A stretch of DNA of 55,703 bases from Fimbriimonadales bacterium (GTDB taxonomy: Bacteria > Armatimonadota > Fimbriimonadia > Fimbriimonadales > Fimbriimonadaceae), in contig JAOACB010000014.1 in assembly GCA_026418055.1 (NCBI GenBank), positions 1 through 55,703 on the forward strand, given 5' to 3'. Made by a program: the position numbers and the translations under genes. Positions 10,651 to 19,630 of this stretch are shown here, piece after piece. The notes beneath the pieces are model-generated. The model made no database searches. It was not told where the DNA came from and saw nothing but the letters and a program-made list of their open reading frames with translations. Position 1 is the stretch's first letter. The number at the start of each line of letters is the position of its first letter.

Positions 10651-10681
10651 GAGCGGGGCCCGCCGACCGAGGGCCCCGCTC
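10651..10681 (-). terminator. Terminator after rpsG
   Basis: GAGCGGGGCCC and GGGCCCCGCTC form a perfect 11-bp stem around a 9-base loop, 20 bases after the rpsG stop. On the minus strand it is followed by TTCTGTT, a partial U-tract. It should separate rpsL-rpsG from fusA. Confidence 0.75.
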
Positions 10682-10700
10682 CGCCATCCGATGCCGCCGA

Positions 10701-11174
10701 TCAGAACCGGTAGTGTGCGAACGCCTTGTTCGCATCCGCCATGCGGTGCGTATCCTCTTTCTTCTTGACCGCTCGGCCGGTGTTGTTGTAGGCGTCCAGA
10801 AGCTCCGCCGTGAGCTTCTCGGTCATCGACTTGCCGTCCTTTCGGTTCCGAGCCTCCGTGATCAGCCACCTCAGAGCCAGGGTGCGGCGGCGCTCCGGTC
10901 GAACCTCCATCGGAACCTGGTACGTCTGGCCTCCGACGCGCCTGGGCCGGACCTCCACCTGAGGCATCACGTTCTGCAGGGCCCTCTCGAAAACCTCGAT
11001 GGCCGGAACACCGGCTTTCTGCTCGCAGGCCTGCATCGCCTGGTAGAAGATCTTCTCGGCGACGACCTTCTTGCCGTCGATCATCATCCGGTTGATGAAC
11101 CGCTGAACGAGCTCGCTGCCGTAGATCGGGTCGGGCAGAATCTGTCTCTTCGGGGCGGGTCCTTTTCTCGGCAT
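10701..11174 (-). CDS. rpsG: 30S ribosomal protein S7
   Basis: Primary binding protein of the 3' domain of 16S rRNA that organises the 30S head. The 157-residue length and the family blocks ([72 protein letters not shown]) are typical. It follows rpsL by 14 bases and shares its promoter; a strong hairpin after it ends the unit. Confidence 0.98.
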   Translation of the reverse strand: MPRKGPAPKRQILPDPIYGSELVQRFINRMMIDGKKVVAEKIFYQAMQACEQKAGVPAIEVFERALQNVMPQVEVRPRRVGGQTYQVPMEVRPERRRTLALRWLITEARNRKDGKSMTEKLTAELLDAYNNTGRAVKKKEDTHRMADANKAFAHYRF

Positions 11175-11188
11175 CCTTTCCTATCCTC

Positions 11189-11575
11189 CTACTTCTTCGC
11201 GGCGGCCTTGGGTCGCTTCGTTCCGTACTTGCTTCGGCCCTGCATGCGGTTGTTCGTTCCAGCGGCCTGCTCGGCGCCGCGAATGATGTGGTAGCGCACG
11301 CCGGGCAGATCCTTCACGCGTCCGCCGCGCACCAGAACCACGGAGTGCTCCTGCAGGTTGTGTCCGATGCCAGGGATGTACGCGGTCACCTCGATGCCGT
11401 TGGTCAAGCGCACGCGAGCCACCTTCCGCAACGCCGAATTGGGCTTCTTCGGGGTCACGGTTCGGACAACGGTGCACACGCCGCGCTTCTGCGGGTTGTT
11501 CTTCAGCGCGGGCGACTTCGACTTGTAGGTGGGCTTCTTTCGGCCCTTGCGTACGAGCTGGTTGACCGTCGGCAT
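11189..11575 (-). CDS. rpsL: 30S ribosomal protein S12
   Basis: Decoding-centre protein. The 128-residue sequence starts [14 protein letters not shown] and holds [20 protein letters not shown] and the universally conserved loop [10 protein letters not shown]. The Lys positions linked to streptomycin resistance (in KKPNS and the later [11 protein letters not shown] region) are wild-type. ATG at 11575 has AGAGGA 4-5 bases upstream; the longer open frame is not family sequence. First gene of the rpsL-rpsG unit. Confidence 0.98.
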   Translation of the reverse strand: MPTVNQLVRKGRKKPTYKSKSPALKNNPQKRGVCTVVRTVTPKKPNSALRKVARVRLTNGIEVTAYIPGIGHNLQEHSVVLVRGGRVKDLPGVRYHIIRGAEQAAGTNNRMQGRSKYGTKRPKAAAKK

Positions 11576-11633
11576 TCGTTCCTCTTCGTTCGACTCTTCT
11601 GTCTTCGGATGGCTCAGGGGGCCCCTCTCGCCA

Positions 11634-11663
11634 CGAAGGCCCGTCCTTCCGGATGGGCCTTCG
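11634..11663 (-). promoter_or_regulatory. GNRA-capped hairpin in the rpsL leader
   Basis: A 13-bp stem (one G-U pair) is closed by GGAA, a GNRA tetraloop, in the 190-base leader of rpsL-rpsG. Its place suggests a regulatory RNA element, perhaps a binding site for S7, which represses this operon in Escherichia coli, or an attenuator. Function not shown. Confidence 0.4.
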
Positions 11664-11774
11664 TCGTCAAACCGCTGGAAGACTTCCCTTCTTCTGCCCT
11701 CTACGGTCCCTCCCGACGTGCCAGCCTCCCGGTCACGGACGCTCCGCGGACTGCTGGAGTCCACGCAAGGACGG

Positions 11775-11804
11775 ATTATGAGGCCTCGGCCGCCGCTTTG
11801 TCAA
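11775..11804 (-). promoter_or_regulatory. Strong sigma-70-type promoter of rpsL-rpsG
   Basis: On the minus strand TTGACA (complement of 11799-11804) is followed after 18 bases by CATAAT (complement of 11775-11780). Expected start near 11768, a leader of about 190 bases. This is the best-matching promoter in the window. Confidence 0.75.
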
Positions 11805-11825
11805 GCCCTTCGCCCCACCGCAGAC

Positions 11826-13058
11826 TCAAGCCCGACGCTCCAACACCCTCCGTTCGTACGCTCGGGCCTCTTCGATCCAGCCCGCGCCCGGCGGAACCCC
11901 CATCCGCTCGCAGTGCTCGTCCCAAACTAGGCCGACGGGCAGCGACTTGGCCTCCTCCTGCAAGGCGAGCCTCTCGAATCCTGCCGCTTCGGCCAACCTC
12001 GCACGGGGCTCGAGCAACGCCTCGAGCAAGGTCCGCAGGAAGGCTCGCATGCCGATCACCCAAGCCGCCACGCGGTTGATCGAGGCATCGAAGTAGTCCA
12101 GGGCGAGGTGGCACCTCCCCAGAAGTCCCGCCCGCACGATCTCCCGCGCCAACAGCCGCACGTCGTCGTTCACCACCACCACGTGGTCGCTGTCCCACCG
12201 CACGCCGCGGCTCACGTGGAACAGCAACTCCCCGAAGAAGGGCGCCAAGGCGCTCACCTTGTCGGCGACGCTCTCCGTCGGGTGGAAGTGGCCCATGTCC
12301 AGACAGAGCGCCAAACCCCTCCTCAGGGCGTAGGCGAGGTAGAACTCGTGGGACCCCACGACGAACGTCTCGCTTCCGATCCCAAAGAGCTTGCTCTCCA
12401 CGGCGTCCGTCACGCCCGTCCGAGGGATCTCGTAGATGGCGTCCAGGCTCTCCCGAAGCCGCTCTCGGTACGGCAGGCGCTCCACCGTGTCGTCCTTGGC
12501 TCCGTCCGGAATCCAGAGGTTGTGCACGCTGCGCTCGCCCAGCTCCGAAGCGAAGCGCTCCGCGATCTCTCGGCAACGCTGGACGTGCTCGATCCAAAAC
12601 CTCCTCGTCTCCTCGCTCGGGTGCGAAAGCGTCCAGCCGTCGTCCGCCCTGGGATGGGAGAACAGCGTGGCGTTGAAATCCAGACCGAGGCCCAGGGTGC
12701 GGCACCACCCGACCCAAGAGGCGAAGTGCTCGTAGCGGACCTCGTTCCGGTCCACCCTCCGACCACCGAAGTCGCCGTAGATCGCGTGCAGGTTGAGCTT
12801 GTGGCTCCCCGGGATCAACCGAAACGCCTGCTCCAGATCTTGGCGCAGCTCGTCGATGGTGCGGGCCTTTCCTGGAGCATTGCCCGTCACCGCGAGGCCG
12901 CCTCCCAAGCCTCCTTGACTGGCTTCGAAGCCCCCCACGTCGTCGCCCTGCCAGCAGTGCATCGAGACGCGCACGGACGCCAGCGTCCTCAGCGCAGCCT
13001 CCACATCCACGCCCCATTCGGCGTACTGTTCCCTCGCCAGCTCGAACCCCTTCGCCAT
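11826..13058 (-). CDS. rhaA: L-rhamnose isomerase
   Basis: Converts L-rhamnose to L-rhamnulose, a metal-dependent aldose-ketose isomerization in the cytoplasm. The 410-residue TIM-barrel protein has the family blocks MHCWQGDDVGGFE, HKLNLHAIYGDFGG, LDFNATLFSHP, SVHNLWIPDGAKD, and the metal-site motifs ALCLDMGHFHPTE and VVVNDD. Its start is 2 bases after the rhaB stop and has GGAGGG upstream. With rhaB it makes the first two steps of rhamnose breakdown; the aldolase RhaD is not in this window. Confidence 0.93.
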   Translation of the reverse strand: MAKGFELAREQYAEWGVDVEAALRTLASVRVSMHCWQGDDVGGFEASQGGLGGGLAVTGNAPGKARTIDELRQDLEQAFRLIPGSHKLNLHAIYGDFGGRRVDRNEVRYEHFASWVGWCRTLGLGLDFNATLFSHPRADDGWTLSHPSEETRRFWIEHVQRCREIAERFASELGERSVHNLWIPDGAKDDTVERLPYRERLRESLDAIYEIPRTGVTDAVESKLFGIGSETFVVGSHEFYLAYALRRGLALCLDMGHFHPTESVADKVSALAPFFGELLFHVSRGVRWDSDHVVVVNDDVRLLAREIVRAGLLGRCHLALDYFDASINRVAAWVIGMRAFLRTLLEALLEPRARLAEAAGFERLALQEEAKSLPVGLVWDEHCERMGVPPGAGWIEEARAYERRVLERRA

Positions 13059-13060
13059 GT

Positions 13061-14533
13061 TCAACGACCCTCCACCAACTCCACGAACCCCGGCCAGCGA
13101 CGGTCCCAATCCGACTTGGCGACGGGATCGTACCGGGTGAGCCCGCTGGAGACGCGCATGACCTCGCGAACCTCCTGCCAACCCGAGAGGCGTCCCATCG
13201 CCAAGGCCTGCGTCAGGAGGTTTCCCGCGGCAGTCGCCTCAGAGGGACCAGCGATCACCGGCACGCCGACCGCGTCGGCGGTCATCTGACAGAGCAGGGC
13301 GTTCTGCGAACCCCCTCCGATCACGTGCAACAGGCGGGGCCTGACCACCCCAGCTTCCTGCAGCTTGTCCGCGATCCAGCGGTACTTGAACGCCAGCGAT
13401 TCCAGCAAGACCCTCACCTGCGAGCCCGTGTCGGAAGGCCATCGCTGGCCCGTCGCCTCGCACTCCTCCCGCGCGGCTTGGGCCATGTCCTCCGGGTTCA
13501 GGAAGGCAGGGCGGTCCGGGTCCACCATCGCCTGGAAAGGCTCAGCGGCGGCGGCCCAAGCCGCCAGGTCCGCATAGGACGGCCTCGGCTCGGGCAACCG
13601 CGCCCTCAGGCGTTGGATCAGCCAGAGACCCATCACGTTCTTCATCAGGAGGTTGCCGCCGCTCGCCGAGCCCTCGTTGGTGAAGCCCGCCCTGTACGTG
13701 GCCTCGGTGACCACCGCCGCAGGAGTCTCCACGCCCATGATCGACCAAGTGCCAGAGCTGATGAAGCCCCACCCGTCCCCTTCCGCCGGGGCCGCGGCAA
13801 CGGCGGAGGCGGTGTCGTGGGAGGCTACGGCGACAACCGGAACGCCGAAAAGCTTGCCACCGATCGAACGGCACACATCGTCGGACAATGGCCCGAGCGG
13901 CGTGCCCGATGGCACGACCTCTCCGAGCATCCCGGGCTGCAGCCCCACCGCTTCGACGAGCTCTCCAACCCAGCTCCTCGTCCGGGTGTCGTACAGCTGC
14001 GAGGTCGAGGCGAACGTGAATTCCGTCTTCGCCACCCCGGTCAACAGGTGCGACAGCAGCTCCGGCAGGAACACCACCCTCGACCCCGCCTCGAGCCAAA
14101 CAGACCCCTCGAGCCGCAGGGCCTCCATCTGGAAGAGGCTGTTGAACGGCAGGATCTCCGTGCCCGTGAGCTCGTAAACCCGCTGCCGCGGGAACCGGCG
14201 GAAGAAGCTCTCCATGGCCCTGGGGTTCCTCTCGTCCCGGTAGGCGAACGGCAAGCCCATCAGCATCCCGTTTCGGTCGAGCACGCCGAAGTCGACCCCC
14301 CAGGTGTCGATGCCGATCGACTCCACGTCGTCCGGCGCCATAGCCAAAGCCTCGAGAATGTGCTCGTACAGGCGGTACACGTCCCAGTGCAGGCGTCCTC
14401 GAACGGGAAGCATCCGATTGGGGAAACGGTGGATCTCCTCCATCGCCAAGCGCCCGTCGCGCAAGGTTCCCACAACGGCCCGGCCGCTCTCCGCGCCCAA
14501 ATCGATCGCAAGGTGCTTGCTGGGAGACGCCAT
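13061..14533 (-). CDS. rhaB: L-rhamnulokinase
   Basis: FGGY-family kinase that phosphorylates L-rhamnulose at O-1. The 490-residue protein shows the N-terminal phosphate-binding motif AIDLGAESGRAVVG, the family block IGIDTWGVDFGVLDRNG, and the C-terminal ATP site HVIGGGSQNALLCQMTADA with AGPSEATAAGN. It heads the rhaB-rhaA operon. The ATG has GAGAGG about 10 bases upstream and a -10 box at 14554-14559. Only 72 bases separate it from the divergent lysS. Confidence 0.93.
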   Translation of the reverse strand: MASPSKHLAIDLGAESGRAVVGTLRDGRLAMEEIHRFPNRMLPVRGRLHWDVYRLYEHILEALAMAPDDVESIGIDTWGVDFGVLDRNGMLMGLPFAYRDERNPRAMESFFRRFPRQRVYELTGTEILPFNSLFQMEALRLEGSVWLEAGSRVVFLPELLSHLLTGVAKTEFTFASTSQLYDTRTRSWVGELVEAVGLQPGMLGEVVPSGTPLGPLSDDVCRSIGGKLFGVPVVAVASHDTASAVAAAPAEGDGWGFISSGTWSIMGVETPAAVVTEATYRAGFTNEGSASGGNLLMKNVMGLWLIQRLRARLPEPRPSYADLAAWAAAAEPFQAMVDPDRPAFLNPEDMAQAAREECEATGQRWPSDTGSQVRVLLESLAFKYRWIADKLQEAGVVRPRLLHVIGGGSQNALLCQMTADAVGVPVIAGPSEATAAGNLLTQALAMGRLSGWQEVREVMRVSSGLTRYDPVAKSDWDRRWPGFVELVEGR

Positions 14534-14553
14534 GCTGGTGCCCTCTCGGAGCG

Positions 14554-14559
14554 ATTATG
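14554..14559 (-). promoter_or_regulatory. Probable rhaBA -10 box
   Basis: CATAAT on the minus strand, 20 bases before the rhaB start. No good -35 box, as would fit an activator-dependent sugar promoter. It lies within 40 bases of the divergent lysS -10 box. Confidence 0.4.
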
Positions 14560-14591
14560 CGCGAGCTTCGGTCGAACCTGGCCCGATCCAG

Positions 14592-14597
14592 TAAAAT
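14592..14597 (+). promoter_or_regulatory. Probable lysS -10 box, leaderless
   Basis: TAAAAT ends 8 bases before the lysS ATG (14606). There is no Shine-Dalgarno sequence in between, so the message probably begins at or beside the start codon. Confidence 0.5.
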
Positions 14598-14605
14598 GAG
14601 CCGCC

Positions 14606-16120
14606 ATGAGCGAGGAATCCAGCATCCGCGCCGTCCGCCTGCAGAAACTGGAGGAGATGAGGCGGCTCGGCGCGGACCCTTACGCGGTCGAGCGCTTCGA
14701 GACCACCCACGACGCGAGGACCCTGCTCGAGCGCTTCGAGGAGCTGGAGGGCCAGCCTGTCCGCTTCGCAGGACGCATCGTGTCCTACCGGCTGATGGGC
14801 AAGGCGGGCTTCGCGCATCTGTCCGACGGTGAGGCCAAGATCCAAGGGTACTTCCGAAGGGACGATCTGGGCGAGCGATGGTTCGAAGTGTTCAAGCTGC
14901 TCGACATCGGCGACCACGTCGGGGTTGCGGGAGAGCTGTTCCTCACGAAGACCGGCGAACGCTCGATCCACGTGCGAGAGCTGACGCCGCTCAGCAAGTC
15001 GCTGCAGGTGCTGCCGCTGGGCAAGGAGAAGGACGGAGAGCGTTGGTACGGCCTCCAGGACACCGAGCTGCGCTACCGCCACCGCCACCTCGACCTGATC
15101 TGCAACCCCGAGGCCCGGCGCATGCTGCTCGACCGCATGCGCATCGTCTCGGCGGTACGGCGGTTTCTCGATTCGAAGGGGTTCCTCGAGGTGGAGACGC
15201 CCGTGCTGCAGCTGGAGGCCGGAGGCGCCGCCGCGACCCCGTTCAAGACGTTCTACAACGCCTATGACCTCGAGGTGAAGCTCCGGATTTCGCTGGAGCT
15301 GTACCTGAAGAGGGTCATCTGCGGAGACGTCCCGAAGGTGTACGAGATCGGACGAGTGTTCCGCAACGAGGGCGTCAGCAACCGCCACAACCCCGAGTTC
15401 ACGCTCCTCGAGTTCTACCAAGCCTACGCCAACCTCGAGGACATGATGGACCTGGTCGAGGAGCTGTTCCGATCCGTGTGCCAAGACGTGTTCGGCACTC
15501 CCGTGGTCGACGTGAAGACCGCCGACGGCTCCGTGCACCAGATCGATTTCTCTCGGAGGTGGCGCAGGGTGGACCTGCTCGAGGAGATCGAGCGGCACGC
15601 GGGCGTCCGCCCGGAGGAGTTCGCCACGCTGGAAAAGGCGAAGGCCGCCATGGAGCGGTGCGGCCTGCCCACCGAGAACGAGCACCACGTGGGAGGCATC
15701 ATCGAGAAACTGCTCGAAAGGTTCGTGGAGCCGACGCTCATCGATCCCACCTTCGTCGTGGGGTATCCCCTCGAGACCTCGCCGCTGGCCAAAAAGGACC
15801 CCAACAAGCCCGGCTTCACGCGCAGGTTCGAGGGCTATGTGCGAGGCCGGGAGGTCTGCAACGCGTTCAGCGAGATCAATGACCCGATCGACCAGCGCGA
15901 GCGCTTCGAGCAACAGCTCGGCCAGAGGATGGGAGGTGCGGACGAGACTCACCCCTACGACGAGGAGTTCCTGTTCGCGCTGGAGGGCGGGATGCCGCCG
16001 ACCGGCGGCTGCGGCATCGGCATGGACCGGCTTGCGATGGTGCTCACCGGGGCGGACGTCCTCCGGGAGGTGATCCTCTTCCCGATGATGCGACCCGAGG
16101 CGCCGCCAGACCGCGATTAG
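14606..16120 (+). CDS. lysS: Lysyl-tRNA synthetase, class II
   Basis: Charges tRNA-Lys with lysine. The 504-residue protein has the N-terminal OB-fold anticodon-binding domain (about 50-150; VRFAGRIVSYRLMGKAGFAHL) and a class II catalytic core: motif 1 around GFLEVETPVL, motif 2 GRVFRNEGVSNRHNPEFT, motif 3 GGCGIGMDRLAMVL. All residues needed for adenylate formation look intact. Its stop overlaps the convergent DUF192 gene's stop by 4 bases. Confidence 0.97.
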   Translation: MSEESSIRAVRLQKLEEMRRLGADPYAVERFETTHDARTLLERFEELEGQPVRFAGRIVSYRLMGKAGFAHLSDGEAKIQGYFRRDDLGERWFEVFKLLDIGDHVGVAGELFLTKTGERSIHVRELTPLSKSLQVLPLGKEKDGERWYGLQDTELRYRHRHLDLICNPEARRMLLDRMRIVSAVRRFLDSKGFLEVETPVLQLEAGGAAATPFKTFYNAYDLEVKLRISLELYLKRVICGDVPKVYEIGRVFRNEGVSNRHNPEFTLLEFYQAYANLEDMMDLVEELFRSVCQDVFGTPVVDVKTADGSVHQIDFSRRWRRVDLLEEIERHAGVRPEEFATLEKAKAAMERCGLPTENEHHVGGIIEKLLERFVEPTLIDPTFVVGYPLETSPLAKKDPNKPGFTRRFEGYVRGREVCNAFSEINDPIDQRERFEQQLGQRMGGADETHPYDEEFLFALEGGMPPTGGCGIGMDRLAMVLTGADVLREVILFPMMRPEAPPDRD

Positions 16121-16623
16121 AACTCGAGCTTGGCCCCCGGCCGGATCCCCAGGCGCTGGAACGTGCCTCGGCGGACCTCCAGCACGAACTGCGCCGGTCC
16201 CTCGCTCGCCACGGGGTCGAGGCTGTGCGGCTTCCCCTGTCCCACGTTCAGCAGGATTCGGTCCGCCGAGAAGAACGCGATGTCGAGGGCCGTGGGCGTG
16301 TTCTTCATCCAGAAGCTGCGCTCCTCGGCGGTTGGGAACACGAACAGCATCGCCCGGTCGCCGAGCTGTTCCGGAGGAACCCACATCAGGCCCTCCTCGT
16401 GCTTCTCGGGCGTGTCGGCCAGCCATGCCCGGAAACTCGCCTTGCCCACCCGCACCTCCATCGTCGCGAGGCTCTCCAGCGGGAACCGCCGCCCCCGAGG
16501 CTCCGCAGGGGCCGTCTGGGCGCGCGGCGGCGTCTCGGACGTCGCAGGGGGAGCCTCGCCGTCGCCGCAACCGCACGGCGCCGCCAGCGCGATCCAGCCC
16601 AGCAGGGCGATGACGGACCTCAT
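16117..16623 (-). CDS. DUF192 family protein, probable lipoprotein
   Basis: A 168-residue exported protein. The first 20 residues (hydrophobic, then APCGC) resemble a lipoprotein signal with Cys at about 17, and a low-complexity Pro/Thr linker runs to about 45. The rest is a DUF192 domain: RAWLADTPEKHEEGLMW, FWMKNTPTALDIAFFSAD and the C-terminal VLEVRRGTFQRLGIRPGA. The family's function is not firmly known. Its start overlaps the leuD stop (ATGA), so it is cotranscribed with leuD, although no shared role is apparent. Confidence 0.85.
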   Translation of the reverse strand: MRSVIALLGWIALAAPCGCGDGEAPPATSETPPRAQTAPAEPRGRRFPLESLATMEVRVGKASFRAWLADTPEKHEEGLMWVPPEQLGDRAMLFVFPTAEERSFWMKNTPTALDIAFFSADRILLNVGQGKPHSLDPVASEGPAQFVLEVRRGTFQRLGIRPGAKLEF

Positions 16624-17195
16624 GGACGATGCCTCTCCTCGAAGGCGGCGATCTCACGCTCGAGCGTGAGCGTCGTCCCGATGAGATCCAGTCCCTGCAG
16701 GAGCGCATCCTTCGTCGCCGGCGCGATGTCGAACCCCGCCTCGCGTCCACCGAAGCGAACCTGCTGACTTGGAAGATCGATCTCGACCTCCGCGCCTTGG
16801 CCGAGCCCGGCCAGAGCGGCGTGCGCCTCGGGCTGCAGCTCGATCAGCAGCAACCCGCAGTTCGCGGCGTTCTGCCGGAAGATGTCGCTGAAGCCCGGCG
16901 AGTCGGGATCCTTCCGTGCGATCACCGCGGCGAAGCCCGCCTGCTGGATCGCCCACACCGCATGCTCGCGAGACGAGCCGCAACCGAAGTTGGTCCCCAC
17001 CACGAGAACGGTAGCCCCGCGAGCCTCCGGCTGGTCGAGGGGGAACGCCTCCCCCCTGACGTCCTTGAACAAAAGCTCTCCATAGCCCGACCTCGTGACC
17101 ATCGACAGAAACCGGGCAGGAATGATCCGGTCCGTGTCGATGTGGTCCTCGAGGTACAGCGCCGTGCGTCCTTGGTGCACCTGGAAACCAGGCAT
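16620..17195 (-). CDS. leuD: 3-isopropylmalate dehydratase small subunit
   Basis: Small subunit of isopropylmalate isomerase, which interconverts 2- and 3-isopropylmalate in leucine synthesis. The 191-residue protein carries the swivel-domain signatures HIDTDRIIPARFL, GTNFGCGSSREHAVWAI and the DIFRQNAANCGLL block. The iron-sulfur large subunit LeuC is not in this window. A paralogue serving homoaconitase or citramalate pathways cannot be excluded from the small subunit alone. Start ATG at 17195; divergent from trpE, with 63 bases between. Confidence 0.9.
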   Translation of the reverse strand: MPGFQVHQGRTALYLEDHIDTDRIIPARFLSMVTRSGYGELLFKDVRGEAFPLDQPEARGATVLVVGTNFGCGSSREHAVWAIQQAGFAAVIARKDPDSPGFSDIFRQNAANCGLLLIELQPEAHAALAGLGQGAEVEIDLPSQQVRFGGREAGFDIAPATKDALLQGLDLIGTTLTLEREIAAFEERHRP

Positions 17196-17244
17196 GGCGC
17201 TAGTTTGGCACGCGGCGGGGTCTGGGGGCTGGAGCGCGATCGGG

Positions 17245-17250
17245 CATAAT
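17245..17250 (+). promoter_or_regulatory. Probable trpE -10 box, leaderless
   Basis: CATAAT ends 8 bases before the trpE ATG. There is no room for a trp leader peptide or attenuator, so transcription attenuation of the classical kind is not used here. Confidence 0.5.
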
Positions 17251-17258
17251 CCGGTTCG

Positions 17259-18737
17259 ATGATCGTTCCCTCCCGGGAAGACTTCCTCCGCCATGCGCAC
17301 GAGGGCCGGCGCATGCCCGTGCACGCCGACCTCCTCGCCGACATGGAAACGCCGCTCTCGGCGTATTGGAAACTCGCCCACGATGAGCCGCACAGCTTTC
17401 TTCTGGAGAGCGTCACGGGAGGCGAGCACCTGGCCCGCTACAGCATGATCGGCGTGCGTCCCCGGCTGGTGCTTCGAACCAAGGGCCGCATGGTTCGCAG
17501 GATCACGCACACAGGGGAGACGAGGAGCCACCTCCCCGACGGCTTCGATCCGCTCCACCTGCTGGAGCAGGAGCTGACCGCCGAACCGGTCCTGGATCAG
17601 CCGGGCCTCCCCCGCTTCGTGGGCGGAGCGGTCGGGATGTTGTCGTACGACCTCGTTCGGTTCTTCGAGCGGCTCCCGGACAACGGTGTCGACGACCTGG
17701 ATTGCGACGATCTCGCGATGATGCTCGTCGACTCCGCCGTGGTGTTCGACCATGCCAAGAACCTCATCCGGGTGGTGGTGCTTGCCGACGGCACCTCGCG
17801 AGCCTACGAGCAGGCCGCGGCCGAGATCGAGAGGATCGTGGCGCGGCTGCGGCGTCCTCTGCCCCCTTTGCCGATGGGACGCTTCGAGGCGCACCCGCTC
17901 GCCAGCAACATGGCCGAAGGGGAGTACGAGGAGGGTGTGCGGCGCGTGGTGGAGTTGATCGCCGCCGGCGACGGGGTGCAGATGGTGCTCAGCCAGCGCT
18001 TTCAGACGCAGACCGAGGCCCACCCCTTGACGATCTATCGCGCCCTGCGATCCCTGAACCCCTCGCCGTACATGTTCCTGTTGCGGTACGGCGACTTCGA
18101 CGTGGTCGGCGCCTCGCCGGAGCTGCTCGTGGGTTTGGAGCACGGAGTCGCCAAAGTGCGACCGATCGCCGGGACGCGCCATCGCGGCGAGAGCCTCGAG
18201 GACGATGCGCGGCTCGAGCGGGAGCTCCTGGCAGACGAGAAAGAGCGCGCCGAACACGTCATGCTCGTGGACTTGGGCAGAAACGACCTTGGACGCGTCT
18301 GCGAGTTCGGCTCCGTGCGCGTGGACGAGCTGATGACCGTCGAGCGATACTCGCACGTCATGCACATCGTCAGCTCGGTGTCGGGAAGGCTGGCGAAGGG
18401 CAAAAGCGCCTACGACCTGGTGCGAGCGACGTTCCCTGCCGGCACGGTGAGCGGCGCGCCGAAGATCCGGGCGATGGAGGTCATCGACGAGATCGAGCCC
18501 ACCCGGCGGGGTCTCTACGCTGGCGCGATCGGATACTTCGGCGCGAGCGGCGACATGGACCTCTGCATCGCCATCCGGACGATCCTGCTGAAGAGCCACA
18601 CCGCCTACGTGCAGGCCGGAGCGGGAATCGTCTTCGACAGCGTCCCCGAGCGGGAGTCCATGGAGTGCCGCAACAAAGCCATGGCGTGCCTCCGGGCCAT
18701 CGAACTCGCCCAGAAAGGACTGCAGGCGGCCCTGTGA
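17259..18737 (+). CDS. trpE: Anthranilate synthase component I
   Basis: Makes anthranilate from chorismate with ammonia supplied by TrpG, the first step of tryptophan synthesis. The 492-residue protein contains the tryptophan-feedback element LLES (residues 48-51, in HSFLLESV), the chorismate-site blocks YEEGVRRVVELIAAGDGVQM, GASPELLV, PIAGTRHRG and PAGTVSGAPKIRAMEVIDE. The LLES motif and length distinguish it from PabB. It stands alone; trpG and other trp genes are not here. A -10 box directly upstream suggests a leaderless message. Confidence 0.94.
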   Translation: MIVPSREDFLRHAHEGRRMPVHADLLADMETPLSAYWKLAHDEPHSFLLESVTGGEHLARYSMIGVRPRLVLRTKGRMVRRITHTGETRSHLPDGFDPLHLLEQELTAEPVLDQPGLPRFVGGAVGMLSYDLVRFFERLPDNGVDDLDCDDLAMMLVDSAVVFDHAKNLIRVVVLADGTSRAYEQAAAEIERIVARLRRPLPPLPMGRFEAHPLASNMAEGEYEEGVRRVVELIAAGDGVQMVLSQRFQTQTEAHPLTIYRALRSLNPSPYMFLLRYGDFDVVGASPELLVGLEHGVAKVRPIAGTRHRGESLEDDARLERELLADEKERAEHVMLVDLGRNDLGRVCEFGSVRVDELMTVERYSHVMHIVSSVSGRLAKGKSAYDLVRATFPAGTVSGAPKIRAMEVIDEIEPTRRGLYAGAIGYFGASGDMDLCIAIRTILLKSHTAYVQAGAGIVFDSVPERESMECRNKAMACLRAIELAQKGLQAAL

Positions 18738-18747
18738 GCGCCGGCCT

Positions 18748-19626
18748 TCAGCGCAGGCGGTCCCGAGGAATGCCGAACAGGTCGAGCCAGCGCCGCACGC
18801 GGTCCTTGGCGTACTCGTCCAGCCCACGGAACGCCTCGCCGGCGCCGCCTTGCGGATCCATCTCGCACTCCACCCGGAGGATCGCCAACAGCGCGCCGTA
18901 GGCAGGTTCATCCTGGTCCAGGCTCTTCGCGAAGTCGACGGCGCGCACCGCATCCTTGTGCCGCCCGAGGCGCCAGAAGGCCACGCCGCTGAGGAGGAGG
19001 AAGTGGTCGTCCCCGGGCGACAGCTCGACGGCGGCCCGCAACGATCGCAAGGCCTCCTCATACCTGCCCATGGCGATCAGCAAGTCCCCGCACCAGAAAT
19101 GGAAGTGGGCCTCCTCCGGCTTCAGCGTCACAGCCCTCTGGATGGCCTCCAGAGCCTTCTTCCTCCATCCGGCCTCCCGAAGCAACTCGGCCATCTTCGC
19201 CCAGAGGTACGGATCCGCAGGGTGCGCCTCTAGGGCCTGCTCCAAGCGCTCGATCGCCTCTCGGTAGCGCCCCTCCTGCCGGAGAACCGAGGAGAGGCCG
19301 AGCCCGGCCTCCAACGAGCTCTCCGCCGACTGAAGGGCCTTGAGGTACTGCTCGATGGCTGCGGGCAGATCGCCTCCGAACTCATGCGCCGCGGCCAGGT
19401 CCAGCGCGAGGTGCGGGTCTTCGCCGCCCTTCTGCTCGATCGCGCGCTTGTAGTGACGGACCGCCTCGGCGACGTTGCCGTCGGCCAGGTGCGCGGCGGC
19501 GATCTCCGCGCTCTCGGCGGCGGTCCTCCCCTCCGTCGGAAGCCTGCGGCGGGTTGCCTCGGAGCTCGGCCCTTGCGGAAGGACGAAGCCGAACAAGTCT
19601 GCGATGTCGCCGTGTTCGGGTCTCAT
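18748..19626 (-). CDS. TPR-repeat protein
   Basis: A 292-residue soluble protein made mostly of tetratricopeptide repeats (from about residue 40 to 250): for example AVRHYKRAIEQKGGEDP, AAIEQYLKALQSAESS, EAIERLEQALEAHPADP, KALEAIQRAVTLKPEEA and EALRSLRAAVELSPGDD. TPRs mediate protein-protein contacts. No catalytic domain or export signal is seen. It follows the large secreted protein gene by 4 bases and probably shares its transcript with glgP upstream. Its partner is unknown. Converges with trpE (10 bases apart). Confidence 0.85.
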   Translation of the reverse strand: MRPEHGDIADLFGFVLPQGPSSEATRRRLPTEGRTAAESAEIAAAHLADGNVAEAVRHYKRAIEQKGGEDPHLALDLAAAHEFGGDLPAAIEQYLKALQSAESSLEAGLGLSSVLRQEGRYREAIERLEQALEAHPADPYLWAKMAELLREAGWRKKALEAIQRAVTLKPEEAHFHFWCGDLLIAMGRYEEALRSLRAAVELSPGDDHFLLLSGVAFWRLGRHKDAVRAVDFAKSLDQDEPAYGALLAILRVECEMDPQGGAGEAFRGLDEYAKDRVRRWLDLFGIPRDRLR

Positions 19627-19630
19627 CGCG

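Noticed and set aside
17196-17258. Tryptophan leader peptide and attenuator before trpE
   Set aside because: The gap to leuD is 63 bases and the -10 box lies 8 bases before the start codon; there is no Trp-rich open frame.
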